Source: Anaerolineae bacterium (GTDB taxonomy: Bacteria; Chloroflexota; Anaerolineae; Aggregatilineales; Aggregatilineaceae). Taken from it: 64,000 nt of DNA. This document shows, in pieces, positions 1 to 8,824 of this stretch. The first letter of the stretch is position 1; each line of letters opens with the position of its first letter. The notes beneath the pieces are model-generated. The model was not told the DNA's origin. It searched no databases and worked only from the letters and a program-made list of their open reading frames with translations. The position numbers and the translations under genes were made by a program. Location of the stretch: the NCBI GenBank assembly GCA_016930015.1, contig JAFGHR010000113.1, positions 1-64,000 on the forward strand. The letters are read 5' to 3'.

Positions 1-44
1 GCTTTGATTTCTTGTTCGGTGAGGGTAAAGGTTCGTTTTGCCAT
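1..44 (-). CDS. Start of a probable IS630-like transposase (cut by window edge)
   Basis: The minus strand has an ATG at 44-42 preceded by an AGAGGG ribosome-binding site (about 46-52), and the frame stays open to the edge. It encodes MAKRTFTLTEQEIK. From memory, an N-terminus of this kind (MAKRTFTLT followed by acidic residues) is common in the helix-turn-helix region of IS630/Tc1-type transposases of Chloroflexota and Cyanobacteria. Only 14 codons are visible, so the call rests on this short stretch plus the ribosome-binding site. A terminal inverted repeat could not be identified in 45-205. It could also be the start of an unrelated small protein. Confidence 0.35.
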   Translation of the reverse strand, partial: MAKRTFTLTEQEIK

Positions 45-205
45 ACCCTCTAATTATGCGAGTTTCTTTTGATTTGTCCATAAGACCCGGCGACAAAGCA
101 CCTTCAAACAAGGTAAAAAAGCATATCATCGCGAATTTCTACCGCGTTATAGTAAGCGCGCAACAGGTGAACAGGTGTTTGTGATACGACCAGAAAGGTC
201 ACTCG

Positions 206-1327
206 ATGCGAGAGTTTGTGAATGGGGCAACAGCCATAGTCAGAGGGGCATTGGATGCTGGTTGCACGTTTTTTGCGGGATATCCGATCACGCCGGCTAC
301 GCCGATTTTGCTGCATATGATTGAAGAACTGCCCAGGATAGGTGGTGTTGCCATTCAAGGTGAGGACGAAATCGCTTCTATTGGCTTTTGCGTGGGGGCA
401 GCCATGACCGGGGCACGGGCGATGACGGCGACCAGTGGGCCGGGAATCAGCCTGTACAGCGAAACGATCGGGTTGGCGCTCATGGCCGAGGTTCCCCTGG
501 TTATCATCAATGTCCAGCGCATGGGACCCGCTACGGGTGGCGCGACAACGGTGGCGCAAGGTGATATCCAGTTCATGCGGTGGGGGATGTCAGGCGGCTA
601 CCCGGTGATCGTGCTTTCTCCTACCTGTGCTGCGGACTGCTATAACCTGACGCGCCGCGCGTTTGATCTGGCCGAGCGGTTTCGCGTGCCCGTGTTCCTG
701 GCGACGGATAAAGAGACGGTGTCGTCATATGTCACCGTGGCGTTGGACACGTACGAACAGGTACCCGTGCGTGAGCGACCGGTTGCTGCGGAAAACGAGG
801 ATTTTGCGCCCTACCGTTTTGAGCCGCTTGATGCGGTCCCGCCGATGTCACCGTTTGGCGGCCCGCATGTTGTCCGGGTAACCGGGTCATCACATGATGA
901 GCGCGGGTATTTGTCGAAACAGCCGCAGGACGTGGGGCGGCTGAATGCGCATCTTGCCGCCAAAATCGAGCAGCATGTCGATGAGATTACACACGTGCAG
1001 CTTGATCAACAGGACGGCACGGACACGCTCATTATCAGCTACGGCATCACGGCTTTAGCTGTAGCCGAGGCCGTCCAAACAGCGCGCCGTGACGGGATTA
1101 AGGTTTCGGCGTTGACGGTCTATTCATTGTGGCCGGTGCCAGAGTGCGCCATTCGCCAGGCGTTGGCGGATGTCAGCCGCGTGGTGGTCGTCGAACTCAA
1201 CCTGGGGCAATATCAGCGAGAAATCGAGCGGTTGGCCGGTGACCGGCACACGGTAATCGGGGTGCACGCCATCAACGGCGAGTTGATCTCTCCCCGCGCC
1301 ATCCTCGAACAAGGGGGTTTACGATGA
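206..1327 (+). CDS. korA: 2-oxoacid:ferredoxin oxidoreductase, alpha subunit (KorA/PorA type)
   Basis: Alpha subunit of a thiamine-diphosphate 2-oxoacid:ferredoxin oxidoreductase, which decarboxylates 2-oxoglutarate or a related 2-oxoacid to the acyl-CoA and reduces ferredoxin in the cytoplasm. The N-terminal pyrimidine-binding domain (about 1-180) carries the family hallmark GYPITPATP near residue 25 and the GEDEIASIGFCVGAAMTGAR segment. The C-terminal transketolase-like domain II (about 260-370) has LIISYGITALAVAEAV and ends in a VVVELNLGQYQREIERLAG stretch typical of the CoA-binding domain edge. The length, 373 aa, is that of an alpha subunit without the fused gamma domain, which here sits on the next gene. 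The ATG has an AAAGG site 7-8 bases upstream. The stop overlaps the next start (ATGA), indicating translational coupling. The substrate (2-oxoglutarate rather than another oxoacid) is not settled by sequence alone. Confidence 0.9.
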   Translation: MREFVNGATAIVRGALDAGCTFFAGYPITPATPILLHMIEELPRIGGVAIQGEDEIASIGFCVGAAMTGARAMTATSGPGISLYSETIGLALMAEVPLVIINVQRMGPATGGATTVAQGDIQFMRWGMSGGYPVIVLSPTCAADCYNLTRRAFDLAERFRVPVFLATDKETVSSYVTVALDTYEQVPVRERPVAAENEDFAPYRFEPLDAVPPMSPFGGPHVVRVTGSSHDERGYLSKQPQDVGRLNAHLAAKIEQHVDEITHVQLDQQDGTDTLIISYGITALAVAEAVQTARRDGIKVSALTVYSLWPVPECAIRQALADVSRVVVVELNLGQYQREIERLAGDRHTVIGVHAINGELISPRAILEQGGLR

Positions 1328-2658
1328 CCGCCATAACGCGGACAACTTACCTGGATGAAACCACGCTGCCGTTTCCATTCTGTCCCGGCTGTGGACATTC
1401 GGCTGTGCTCCAGGCGCTTGACAGCGCCCTAACTCAACTACAGCCTGATCCGCAGCGGGTTGTGCTTGTATCCGATATTGGGTGCCAGGGGCTTTCCGAC
1501 AAGTTTTTTGTTACGAATGCATTTCACGGGCTGCACGGTCGTTCTGTGACCTACGCGACAGGTATCAAGCTGGCGAATCCTGACCTTGACGTGATCGTGC
1601 TGATCGGTGATGGCGGGTGCGGGATCGGTGGACACCACCTGATCAACGCGGCCCGCCGCAATATCGGTATCACCGTGCTGGTCTTTAATAATCTGAACTT
1701 CGGCATGACCGGCGGCGAGCACTCGGTAACCACGCCCTCCGGGGCTATTACGTCTACGACCCGGCACGGTAACCTGGAACGCCCGTTAGATATTTGCTCG
1801 ACGGTGGCGGTTAACGGCGCTAATCTCGTCGCGCGGACCACCGTGTTTGACAGTACACTGCCTGACGTGATCGCGGGCGCGATCCAATACGACGGGTTTG
1901 CCCTGGTGGATATCTGGGAACTGTGCACGGCCTATTTTGCAGCCAACAACCAGTTTCGCCGGAAGTCAATCGAAGATACGTTAGCGCACCTCGACTTCGC
2001 CACCGGTATTATCCAGCAGCGTGATCAGCCGGAATACAGCCGGTCATACCGCACCGACATACAGCACCCGGCCAGCCAGGAAAATACAAGCGCTGTGGCT
2101 CCGCGCCCGCTCGAAACACGCTATGCGAGTTCATTGGCTGCACGGCAGCACTGGATTATCGCGGGCGCAGCCGGGCAAAAAACAGGATCGGCGGCATCGG
2201 CTTTTTGCCGGGGCGCGATTATGTCTGGGCTGTGGACGACCCAGCACAACGATTACCCCGTGACGGTCAAATCCGGGCATTCGGTGGCCGAAGTGATTGT
2301 CAGCCCGGAACCGATTCGCCACATAGGCATAGATGAGCCGGACGTGATGGTGATTCTGTTTGAAGAGGGACTGCACCACGAAACAGCGCGTCTGGCGCAG
2401 TTGAGCGACGCTGCAACCGTCTATATCAACGCCGATTTGCTCCCGGTGGAAACGCGTGCTCGGACTGTGGCGCTCGACTTCAGCCAGACCGGGCAGCGTA
2501 AGCTGGTTTGGACGTTAATGGGACTCGCCGCCGTGTTGCAGCACACAGAAATCTACCCGTTGAGCGCGTTTAAGGATGCGGTGTCACACGGGGCATACGC
2601 TGACAAAAACCTGGCTGCCATCGCAGTCGCCGAGAAGGTTATTATCACTGCCTGTTAG
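1324..2658 (+). CDS. korB: 2-oxoacid:ferredoxin oxidoreductase, fused beta-gamma subunit
   Basis: Beta subunit carrying thiamine diphosphate and one [4Fe-4S] cluster, fused to the gamma domain. The beta part (1-210) has cluster cysteines at about C20 and C23 (CPGCGH), C54 (DIGC) and C201 (WELC). The ThDP/Mg motif GDGGCG is at 95-100 and NNLNFGMTGG at 122-131. A hydrophilic linker of about 60 residues rich in Q, S and A follows. The second part (about 275-440) begins WIIAGAAGQKTGSA and contains a gamma-type Rossmann-like core (VKSGHSVAEVIVSPEPI, then DVMVILFEEGL). Together with the alpha gene the operon supplies a full alpha-beta-gamma enzyme from two polypeptides. No delta-type 2x[4Fe-4S] ferredoxin subunit is encoded. 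The beta call is firm; the gamma assignment is by pattern and position. Confidence 0.88.
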   Translation: MTAITRTTYLDETTLPFPFCPGCGHSAVLQALDSALTQLQPDPQRVVLVSDIGCQGLSDKFFVTNAFHGLHGRSVTYATGIKLANPDLDVIVLIGDGGCGIGGHHLINAARRNIGITVLVFNNLNFGMTGGEHSVTTPSGAITSTTRHGNLERPLDICSTVAVNGANLVARTTVFDSTLPDVIAGAIQYDGFALVDIWELCTAYFAANNQFRRKSIEDTLAHLDFATGIIQQRDQPEYSRSYRTDIQHPASQENTSAVAPRPLETRYASSLAARQHWIIAGAAGQKTGSAASAFCRGAIMSGLWTTQHNDYPVTVKSGHSVAEVIVSPEPIRHIGIDEPDVMVILFEEGLHHETARLAQLSDAATVYINADLLPVETRARTVALDFSQTGQRKLVWTLMGLAAVLQHTEIYPLSAFKDAVSHGAYADKNLAAIAVAEKVIITAC

Positions 2659-2676
2659 GCGAGCACTGCCGCCCGG

Positions 2677-4935
2677 TTAATAATCGCCAAGCGCGCCCGG
2701 CGAGGGAGTCGGGGCGTCTTCGGTATCCACGCTGATCCGGTAAAGGCGCGGACCTTCAGGATCACGCAGCGCATCAACCGGGTAATCCGGCCATGCCGAA
2801 TGGAACACGGTCAGCCATGCCTGGAGCAGTGATCGTTTTGAGGATACAAGAACGTGATACGGCGGCTGTGCCTCGCTCAAAATGTGTGTAACCGCCGTCT
2901 TCGCCGTATAGTTGTCAACCACGCGCAGGCGGTTTGTGTCATACTCATACGCCGACAGGACCATCAGAACGGTTTCGTTAAACGGGTGTTGGGGAACGTA
3001 ATAAAACACGGTATCCGGGTCGGCCTGCTGGAATTCTTTGACCAGCAGCGCCATTTCGGTTCGCTCGGATTCAGTCTCCGATATCTCAAAAAACTGGTAC
3101 AGGTTCAAGCCCAAAATGGCAGCCGCGATCACCGGCAAGCACAATGTACTTACGGATATTGTGCGCCGGACAAGGGTTAACCGGATGTGATCCAGCCGGG
3201 CGATCAGCCATTCCGTGCCGATCGCGGCGATCACGGCATAGAACGGCACAAGCAAAAATGTGCGCGTATTGACCGGGTAACCGTAGGGTGCCAGCCCGCC
3301 GATAAAAAAACAACTCACGGCATAGCCCAACACCAGGAACAGCGCGACCGAATCGCGCCAGCTCCGGCTGATCAAGTAACCCATGCCTGCCATCATCAAC
3401 AGCGCGCTGACCGGGTCGAGATGGGGTCCCAGCACATAGTGACTTTTTCGGGTTAAATAAACGTTGGCCATCAGCGTGTACCAGATGTTCGGGCGTATTT
3501 GTTCGGTCCAGGGATCGGTGACATGCTCAACCCGCGAGTTTACGACACTCTCATTTGACAGCAGGTCTACCCACTCCAGGTTGACCAGCCGGGGATAACA
3601 CATCAGGAGCACGGCTAACATAAAAATCGCAAACGGGAACAGGCCCAGTATTCCCAACCGGAGCCAGTTCAGCGGCGCTGGTTTTGATCGCAGCGCGGAA
3701 AACGCATAGACCAACCCAAGCAGCAGCACGGGCAGAATGATCAGCGGCAGGGCCGCGTAAAAGACATAAAACGCGGCGGCGGCTGCCACACCGGATAAAA
3801 AAATCCCCAGCAAACTTTGGCGCGTTATGCCGCGTATCATAAAGGCCAGCGCCGCCACGACCACCGGCAGCGCTTGCAGGTTGTTGTAACCCACTTTGCT
3901 CAAGCCTAACAGGTGATGTGAGCTGGTGTAAACGACAACGGCTACCAGCGCAGCACGCCCGGTACTGATCGTGCGTACCAGGGTGTACAGCGGGGGAACA
4001 GCCAGAAAAACCATGAATATCTCACTGATCCGCCAGCCGTAGACGTCAGCGCCGAATAACTTCATGGAAAACGCGTGCAGGTACGACGAAAAAACCGGGT
4101 GAACACCATACACGCCCGCCGCTTCGAGCGGGCTCGGTAAATCGGGACGATTCAGCAGGCTTTTAGCCAGGTCAAAAAACGCGTACTCGTCGCCAATAAA
4201 TGCATACTGCCACGCGAGCATTCTGAATGTGTACAGCGCCATGCCTATCAGTGTGATGCCGAACAGCAGCGCCACTTGTTTAGAAATCCGGCCATGTCGC
4301 CACAGCTCGAACAGGATCAACAGGCCGCTATCAACCACAATCACACGCCCGATCAGGCTGTCAGGCGACATGATCATGAATACGAAGCCCAAAAGCAGCA
4401 GAAAAAGTGTGTGCCCGCCCCACGTTAGCGTTTCCTGCCATGTCAAAACGGCCTGATGCCCCGGTGCACGGTCGTAACAGGCACACGCCACGCCAGCCAA
4501 CACCAGCGGCAGCAGCCAGGCTCGAACGGTTGGCGGACTCCCGGTGTCGGCGGCGCGAACCATTTGCACGGCGGCCAGGATCACGGCAACGAACAGGTTA
4601 ACAAGAAAGGCGACTTTCCACTGTGAGTCGGACAGTTTGAGTCTGAACCAGGAGGCCGGATTCAGGCGCCGGACGGGAGAAGCTGATCCGGCCAACCCGA
4701 CGATCAACAAAACCATCCCGGCAGCCATAAAACGGACAGCATTACCGAAGTAATGAACATAGGCCATGCCACAGATCGACAGGACATGGCAGTCGGTCGG
4801 CATCAACTGTTCCAGGAAAGCGGGTGTTGTGTGCAGCCAGTGTTCGACTTGCAGCCGCACGATTCCCAACGCCAGCAAAACAATTCCTGAGAGTGTCACG
4901 AGGGGCTTGAGATATGTCTGAATGGTCTGTTTCAT
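2677..4935 (-). CDS. Polytopic membrane glycosyltransferase, PMT/ArnT-like (GT-C fold)
   Basis: A 752-residue integral membrane protein with roughly a dozen hydrophobic segments. It looks like a GT-C glycosyltransferase that uses polyprenyl-phosphate sugars and modifies lipids or proteins on the outer face of the membrane. The signature is an acidic pair after a membrane helix (FIGDEYAFFDLAKSLLN, about residue 250), followed by a PLEAAGVYGVHPVFSSYLHA loop. This is the usual arrangement in the first extracytoplasmic loop of PMT/ArnT enzymes, though here it follows extra N-terminal helices (residues 1-240). The C-terminus (about 620-752) is a soluble extracytoplasmic domain. It converges with the korAB operon with only 18 bases between stops. 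The donor and acceptor cannot be told from sequence. Confidence 0.7.
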   Translation of the reverse strand: MKQTIQTYLKPLVTLSGIVLLALGIVRLQVEHWLHTTPAFLEQLMPTDCHVLSICGMAYVHYFGNAVRFMAAGMVLLIVGLAGSASPVRRLNPASWFRLKLSDSQWKVAFLVNLFVAVILAAVQMVRAADTGSPPTVRAWLLPLVLAGVACACYDRAPGHQAVLTWQETLTWGGHTLFLLLLGFVFMIMSPDSLIGRVIVVDSGLLILFELWRHGRISKQVALLFGITLIGMALYTFRMLAWQYAFIGDEYAFFDLAKSLLNRPDLPSPLEAAGVYGVHPVFSSYLHAFSMKLFGADVYGWRISEIFMVFLAVPPLYTLVRTISTGRAALVAVVVYTSSHHLLGLSKVGYNNLQALPVVVAALAFMIRGITRQSLLGIFLSGVAAAAAFYVFYAALPLIILPVLLLGLVYAFSALRSKPAPLNWLRLGILGLFPFAIFMLAVLLMCYPRLVNLEWVDLLSNESVVNSRVEHVTDPWTEQIRPNIWYTLMANVYLTRKSHYVLGPHLDPVSALLMMAGMGYLISRSWRDSVALFLVLGYAVSCFFIGGLAPYGYPVNTRTFLLVPFYAVIAAIGTEWLIARLDHIRLTLVRRTISVSTLCLPVIAAAILGLNLYQFFEISETESERTEMALLVKEFQQADPDTVFYYVPQHPFNETVLMVLSAYEYDTNRLRVVDNYTAKTAVTHILSEAQPPYHVLVSSKRSLLQAWLTVFHSAWPDYPVDALRDPEGPRLYRISVDTEDAPTPSPGALGDY

Positions 4936-5056
4936 AGAATTGACTGCTTCCGGCTGCGGGTTGAGGGTCCGGGTAGAAAACCAGCTACTGGTTCATTCTT
5001 ACCACCGGTTGCGTTCCGTTGCAATGCTGACCGGCCAACGAGAACGAGCCGCGCGT

Positions 5057-6094
5057 TTAGCTGTTGGGTGATGAGGGCTGGTTTTCCTGCCGCAAATGGG
5101 TGATCAGGTCATAGATCGAATTGTGTTCGCGGCCCTGGTTATGGATCGTGGAACGCCAGCGGCGGTGATCGTTTTCCGATATCACCTCGACTCGCACATC
5201 GCCATTGGCGTGATCCTGGCTGACGGTGAAACCCGCGCGTTCAAGCGCACGCTGCGTCCACAGTGCGTCAAGCCCCTCACCGGACAGGTTGATCGGTTTG
5301 GTGTGTTTAGCGATGATTTTAAAGGCACCGCGCTCGCTGTCGAATATTGCGCCTTCGCTGCGGAACGCCGCTTCAAACGCGCCGCTGAGGATCAAATCTT
5401 CCGGTGCGCCAACGTGCAGCGGCGCTTTGTGCGGCATGATCCAGATGCGGTCCGCTGTGCGTAATGCCAGGTCGAGGTCATGTGTTGATAACAGGATCGC
5501 GCGTTCTGTCTGCCGTGTGAGCTGGCGCAGCACACGCATGGTTTCTACACGATTCGGCAGGTCCAGAAAGGCGGTAGGTTCGTCAAGCAGCATCACGCCC
5601 GGTTCCTGAGCCAGCGCACGGGCAATCATGATTTTTTGACGCTCACCATCACTGAGTTCGTTAAATACACGGCCTGCCAGGTGGCGGGCGCCGACAGCTT
5701 CGATAGCCCACCGGATCACGGATTGATCGTGGTCGCTCAGTTGGCCGGTCCAATTGGAGTAAGGATAACGTCCCAATCCTACCAACTCATAGGCGGATAG
5801 GTGCCCGACATTAACGCGCTCGGTGAGTACAACACTCACACGGCGTGCCAGTTCATCCGGTTTGAGTGTGCTGATGTTGTCATGGCCAAGATACACACAT
5901 CCGCGCAGCGTGGGCTGCATACCGGCCAGCGTGCGCATAAGTGTTGATTTACCTGCGCCGTTGGGGCCAATCAGACACACCAGTTCACCAGCAACCAACG
6001 ACACCGACAGGTTCTCAGCCACCACAACCGCCGGACGTCGCGGCGGGTTGTACCCGATGCTTATTTCTTGTGCGCTGAGAACTACGTTATCCAT
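5057..6094 (-). CDS. btuD: Cobalamin ABC transporter ATPase (BtuD/FecE family) with C-terminal extension
   Basis: ATP-binding subunit of a type II importer. Walker A GPNGAGKST is at 43-51, the signature LSDGERQK at about 147-154, Walker B VMLLDEP at 167-173, and the H-loop in LLSTHDLDLAL. Family members are about 255-270 aa; this one has about 80 extra C-terminal residues (from about 266, containing SGEGLDALWTQRALERAGFTV) that look like a small alpha-beta appendage. Last gene of the minus-strand btuF-btuC-btuD operon, 38 bases after the permease gene. FecE-type ATPases serve iron-siderophore, haem and B12 systems alike. The B12 assignment comes from the cobalamin riboswitch in front of the operon (8825-8965). 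Confidence 0.82.
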   Translation of the reverse strand: MDNVVLSAQEISIGYNPPRRPAVVVAENLSVSLVAGELVCLIGPNGAGKSTLMRTLAGMQPTLRGCVYLGHDNISTLKPDELARRVSVVLTERVNVGHLSAYELVGLGRYPYSNWTGQLSDHDQSVIRWAIEAVGARHLAGRVFNELSDGERQKIMIARALAQEPGVMLLDEPTAFLDLPNRVETMRVLRQLTRQTERAILLSTHDLDLALRTADRIWIMPHKAPLHVGAPEDLILSGAFEAAFRSEGAIFDSERGAFKIIAKHTKPINLSGEGLDALWTQRALERAGFTVSQDHANGDVRVEVISENDHRRWRSTIHNQGREHNSIYDLITHLRQENQPSSPNS

Positions 6095-6132
6095 CCATCA
6101 TCCTGTGGGGTCATTATTTTCCTGGCGAAGCT

Positions 6133-7260
6133 TTAACCGGCAAACGCACTTTTCAGGTTGTTCTGCCGGAGGATCACCCATACCACGACCGGCGCGCCGA
6201 TCAACGCTGTGATCGCGTTCAGGGGCAAAACCGTCTGGCTGCCCGGCAGTTGGGCGATGATGTCGGCGCCCAGCGCCAGCACAGCGCCCAACATCGTGCA
6301 GGCCGGGAGCAGCACACGGTGATCGGAGGTATTGAACAGGCTCCGCGCCAGGTGGGGTACGGCAATGCCCAAAAAGCCGATGGGGCCACAAAACGCCGTG
6401 ATCGATCCGGCCAGGACTGCCGCGCTGATGATGATGCCGATGCGTGCTCGTTGGACGTTCAACCCCATAGTACGGGCATACGTTTCGCCTAATAACAGCG
6501 CATTGAGCGGCTTGACCAGGGCATAGGCGGTGATGAGCGCCGCCAGAATGACCGGGGCTAATACGTTCATCTGGGACCAACTCACGCCGCCAAAACTGCC
6601 AAACGTCCAGTTGATATAAGCATGCACGCGCTCAGCGATGCTGAAATAGAGCATTAAGCTCACCAGTGCGCTGGTGGCATAACCAACCATCAAGCCCAAA
6701 ATAAGCAAGGTCATGGTGTTATGGATGCGCTGTGAGAAGATCAACATAATCCCCAATATCGCGCCCGATCCGATGCTGGCGGCGGCTACCAGTCCAAAGT
6801 TACCAACCAGTCCCAGCCCGGCCAACAGGGATGTTGCTGATGCACCGGCAACGCCCACCGATAATACAACCAGCGCAACGCCAAGGCTGGCCCCGGAATT
6901 GATCCCCAGGATGAAGGGGTCGGCCAGGGGATTACGGAAAAGCGTTTGCATTTCCAGCCCGGCCACGGCCAGCGCGGCACCGGCCAGCGCAGCGGTAACC
7001 GCTTTTGGCAGCCGAAACTGGATGATGATCGTCGTCCATGTGCGGCGCTGCGGTTCATCACCAATCAGGATTTTGATGATGTCTTTTACCGGAATATCGA
7101 CCGAGCCAAGTGACAGGCTGAGGAAAAAGGTAACCGCCAACGCCGCGCACAAACCAACAAACACAAAACGACGCATCCCGGTGCGCGGCCAATCGGCAGC
7201 CGCCTGTGCTGGTTCGGTAGTAGATGGGTAAGGGCGAGATGGTAGTGTGGTTTCGGCCAT
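6133..7260 (-). CDS. btuC: Cobalamin ABC transporter permease (BtuC/FecCD family)
   Basis: FecCD/BtuC-type permease of 375 aa with about ten hydrophobic segments after a roughly 25-residue cytoplasmic N-terminus. Family features are the segment AGLEMQTLFRNPLADPFILG near 115-135, the coupling-helix region LLLGETYARTMGLNV near 260, and the GFLGIAVPHLARSLFNTSDHRVLLP motif near 300-325 (written here without its neighbours). It would dimerise and couple to BtuD to move cobalamin across the cytoplasmic membrane. It follows btuF after about 100 bases and precedes btuD by 38 bases, so the three are probably cotranscribed from the riboswitch-controlled promoter. Family alone would allow iron-siderophore transport. 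Confidence 0.85.
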   Translation of the reverse strand: MAETTLPSRPYPSTTEPAQAAADWPRTGMRRFVFVGLCAALAVTFFLSLSLGSVDIPVKDIIKILIGDEPQRRTWTTIIIQFRLPKAVTAALAGAALAVAGLEMQTLFRNPLADPFILGINSGASLGVALVVLSVGVAGASATSLLAGLGLVGNFGLVAAASIGSGAILGIMLIFSQRIHNTMTLLILGLMVGYATSALVSLMLYFSIAERVHAYINWTFGSFGGVSWSQMNVLAPVILAALITAYALVKPLNALLLGETYARTMGLNVQRARIGIIISAAVLAGSITAFCGPIGFLGIAVPHLARSLFNTSDHRVLLPACTMLGAVLALGADIIAQLPGSQTVLPLNAITALIGAPVVVWVILRQNNLKSAFAG

Positions 7261-7362
7261 GATATTGTTTTTTTTCTACACTATGGACTGGTTTGACAGC
7301 TTGTATGCGTGCTGCTGAGCGGGTGGTATCTTTTGCCACCCGCTCATGGTGCTTACTTTACA

Positions 7363-8556
7363 TTACTGAAGCTGCTGAAAATACACGAACTCATGATCCG
7401 GCAGCAGCTCCGGGTGAAAGATCGCGATCAGGTCACCCAGGATCAGGTGCGGGTTCGCCGCGCCACCTTCATAAAAATCGTTGCCGCCGTAGTCATTCAT
7501 GCGCAGTGTGTTATTCCATAGAGCACCGTTTTCGAACGCGGCAAACCCGGCAAAACGCTCATCGGCGGTTAACGCATCATTCAGGCTGAACCAGGACCCG
7601 TTGGGATTGATCCATATCTCGGCGTCAGCCGCGCGCTCGAACACACTTTCGAAGTCGAGGAACAGACTCCCGGTCGAGTCGTCGTCGGCCCACAGGTAAT
7701 CAGCGCCAGCGTCCGCGAGTAACCGGGCCATAAAGCTGTTTCCGCCGGGCATATACCAGGTGCCATCCCACGGCGAATTAGCAAAAACAGTAGGTTTTTC
7801 TTCGACACCGGCGGCGATAGTCACCAGGTCCTGGTACTTTTCCACGGTCACGTCAAACAGCGCTTCGGCGTCTGCTTCAAGGTTATAAAACAGTGCAATG
7901 TACTTGATCCATTCCGCGCGGCCTAACGGCGTGGTATCGATAAAATCAGCGTTGAGCACGACCGGCAAATTCGCCTCAGCCAGGGCAGGATACGTATCAT
8001 ATTCAGGGAAACCCGTACCGTATGACATGATCAGACCAGGGTCCAGGTCCAGCACAACTTCAACGCTGACTGCCGCCCCGGTGCCGATTTCAACCAGCTC
8101 CCCCGCGTCGATCTTTTCGCGCACCGCGTCGGTGGTCACGTAGTCGAATTCATCATGCCCCACAAGTTTATCCAGCAAGCCGAGTTCAACGATAGGCGGC
8201 AGGTATGAAGTTGAGGTCGTCACCAGCGTACCGGCGGGCACGTCGATCACAGTGGCATCCTCGATATTTTCCGGGGCCGGTGTGCCGCACTGCACAAGCA
8301 CATAACTGACGGGTTCGCCGCCTTCCCACGCCTGGGGAACGCTGACTACTTTGTAATTATTGAAATACTCAATCGTGAAGCCTTCTGCCGTCGTGATGGT
8401 GGCTTTTTGAGGGAAATAGTCGATATCAGGATCGTAGGTGTCAACACAACCGTTTGTTACATTGGTTTCAGGCTGCTGTGCCTGAGTAACCGCTGCTGGA
8501 ACCAGGTTCAAGGCCAACACAAAACACAACATCAGGGCTAGAGCACGCCGTTTCAT
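7363..8556 (-). CDS. btuF: Cobalamin-type ABC transporter substrate-binding protein
   Basis: Secreted or membrane-tethered binding protein with a signal peptide (KRR followed by a hydrophobic stretch and cleavage near AQA, residue 27). The mature part is a class III binding fold: N-lobe with VVSVPQAW, a helical backbone near VELGLLDKLVGHDEF, and a C-lobe containing KPTVFANSPWDGTWYMPGGNS and a final ANPHLILGDLIAIFHPELLP typical of the BtuF/FecB family. The ATG at 8556 is chosen because AGAGG lies about ten bases upstream; a TTG codon directly precedes it. First gene of the B12-responsive operon, following the riboswitch and two terminators. Ligand identity is inferred from that riboswitch. There is no obvious lipobox cysteine. 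Confidence 0.82.
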   Translation of the reverse strand: MKRRALALMLCFVLALNLVPAAVTQAQQPETNVTNGCVDTYDPDIDYFPQKATITTAEGFTIEYFNNYKVVSVPQAWEGGEPVSYVLVQCGTPAPENIEDATVIDVPAGTLVTTSTSYLPPIVELGLLDKLVGHDEFDYVTTDAVREKIDAGELVEIGTGAAVSVEVVLDLDPGLIMSYGTGFPEYDTYPALAEANLPVVLNADFIDTTPLGRAEWIKYIALFYNLEADAEALFDVTVEKYQDLVTIAAGVEEKPTVFANSPWDGTWYMPGGNSFMARLLADAGADYLWADDDSTGSLFLDFESVFERAADAEIWINPNGSWFSLNDALTADERFAGFAAFENGALWNNTLRMNDYGGNDFYEGGAANPHLILGDLIAIFHPELLPDHEFVYFQQLQ

Positions 8557-8641
8557 CAAAATGTTTCCTCTCGATCAGATATACATGTATCGGCTAATAA
8601 AGCGTTTGGATTTTGCGCGCGTATCCTCAAATGCCCTCAAC

Positions 8642-8672
8642 AAAAAAGGCCCACCTCAGGAAAAGGTGGGCC
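8642..8672 (-). terminator. Intrinsic terminator 2 in the btu leader
   Basis: Read on the minus strand, a perfect 9-bp GC-rich stem (GGCCCACCT/AGGTGGGCC; arms 8664-8672 and 8648-8656) with a 7-nt loop is followed at once by six U (8647-8642). It lies only about 85 bases before the btuF start, inside the transcribed leader, so it must be bypassed for the operon to be expressed. A second, smaller hairpin (GTTGG/CCAAC, about 8675-8690) lies just before it. Confidence 0.8.
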
Positions 8673-8722
8673 GGTGTTGGCGTCCCAACTTACAGTATGG
8701 CCTGGATCGACTGCCGTATACA

Positions 8723-8756
8723 ACAAAAAACCGACTTCGTAGAAGTCGGGTACGGC
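8723..8756 (-). terminator. Intrinsic terminator 1 in the btu leader
   Basis: Read on the minus strand, a perfect 8-bp stem (CCGACTTC/GAAGTCGG, 8742-8749 with 8731-8738) and a 3-nt loop are followed by six U (8730-8725). An outer 6-bp pairing GCCGTA/TACGGC (8751-8756 with 8713-8718) can close around it. It sits about 70 bases after the riboswitch and is the likely expression platform for B12-dependent premature termination. Confidence 0.8.
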
Positions 8757-8824
8757 TGTGGTAAATTTGTTTACCAGAAAAAACAAGCCATACTCCCACC
8801 CTCTTCCGCGAGATGATGAAAGCG

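Noticed and set aside
4979-4993. Small hairpin AACCAG/CTGGTT after btuD
   Set aside because: Only six pairs with a very short U run; too weak to call a terminator.
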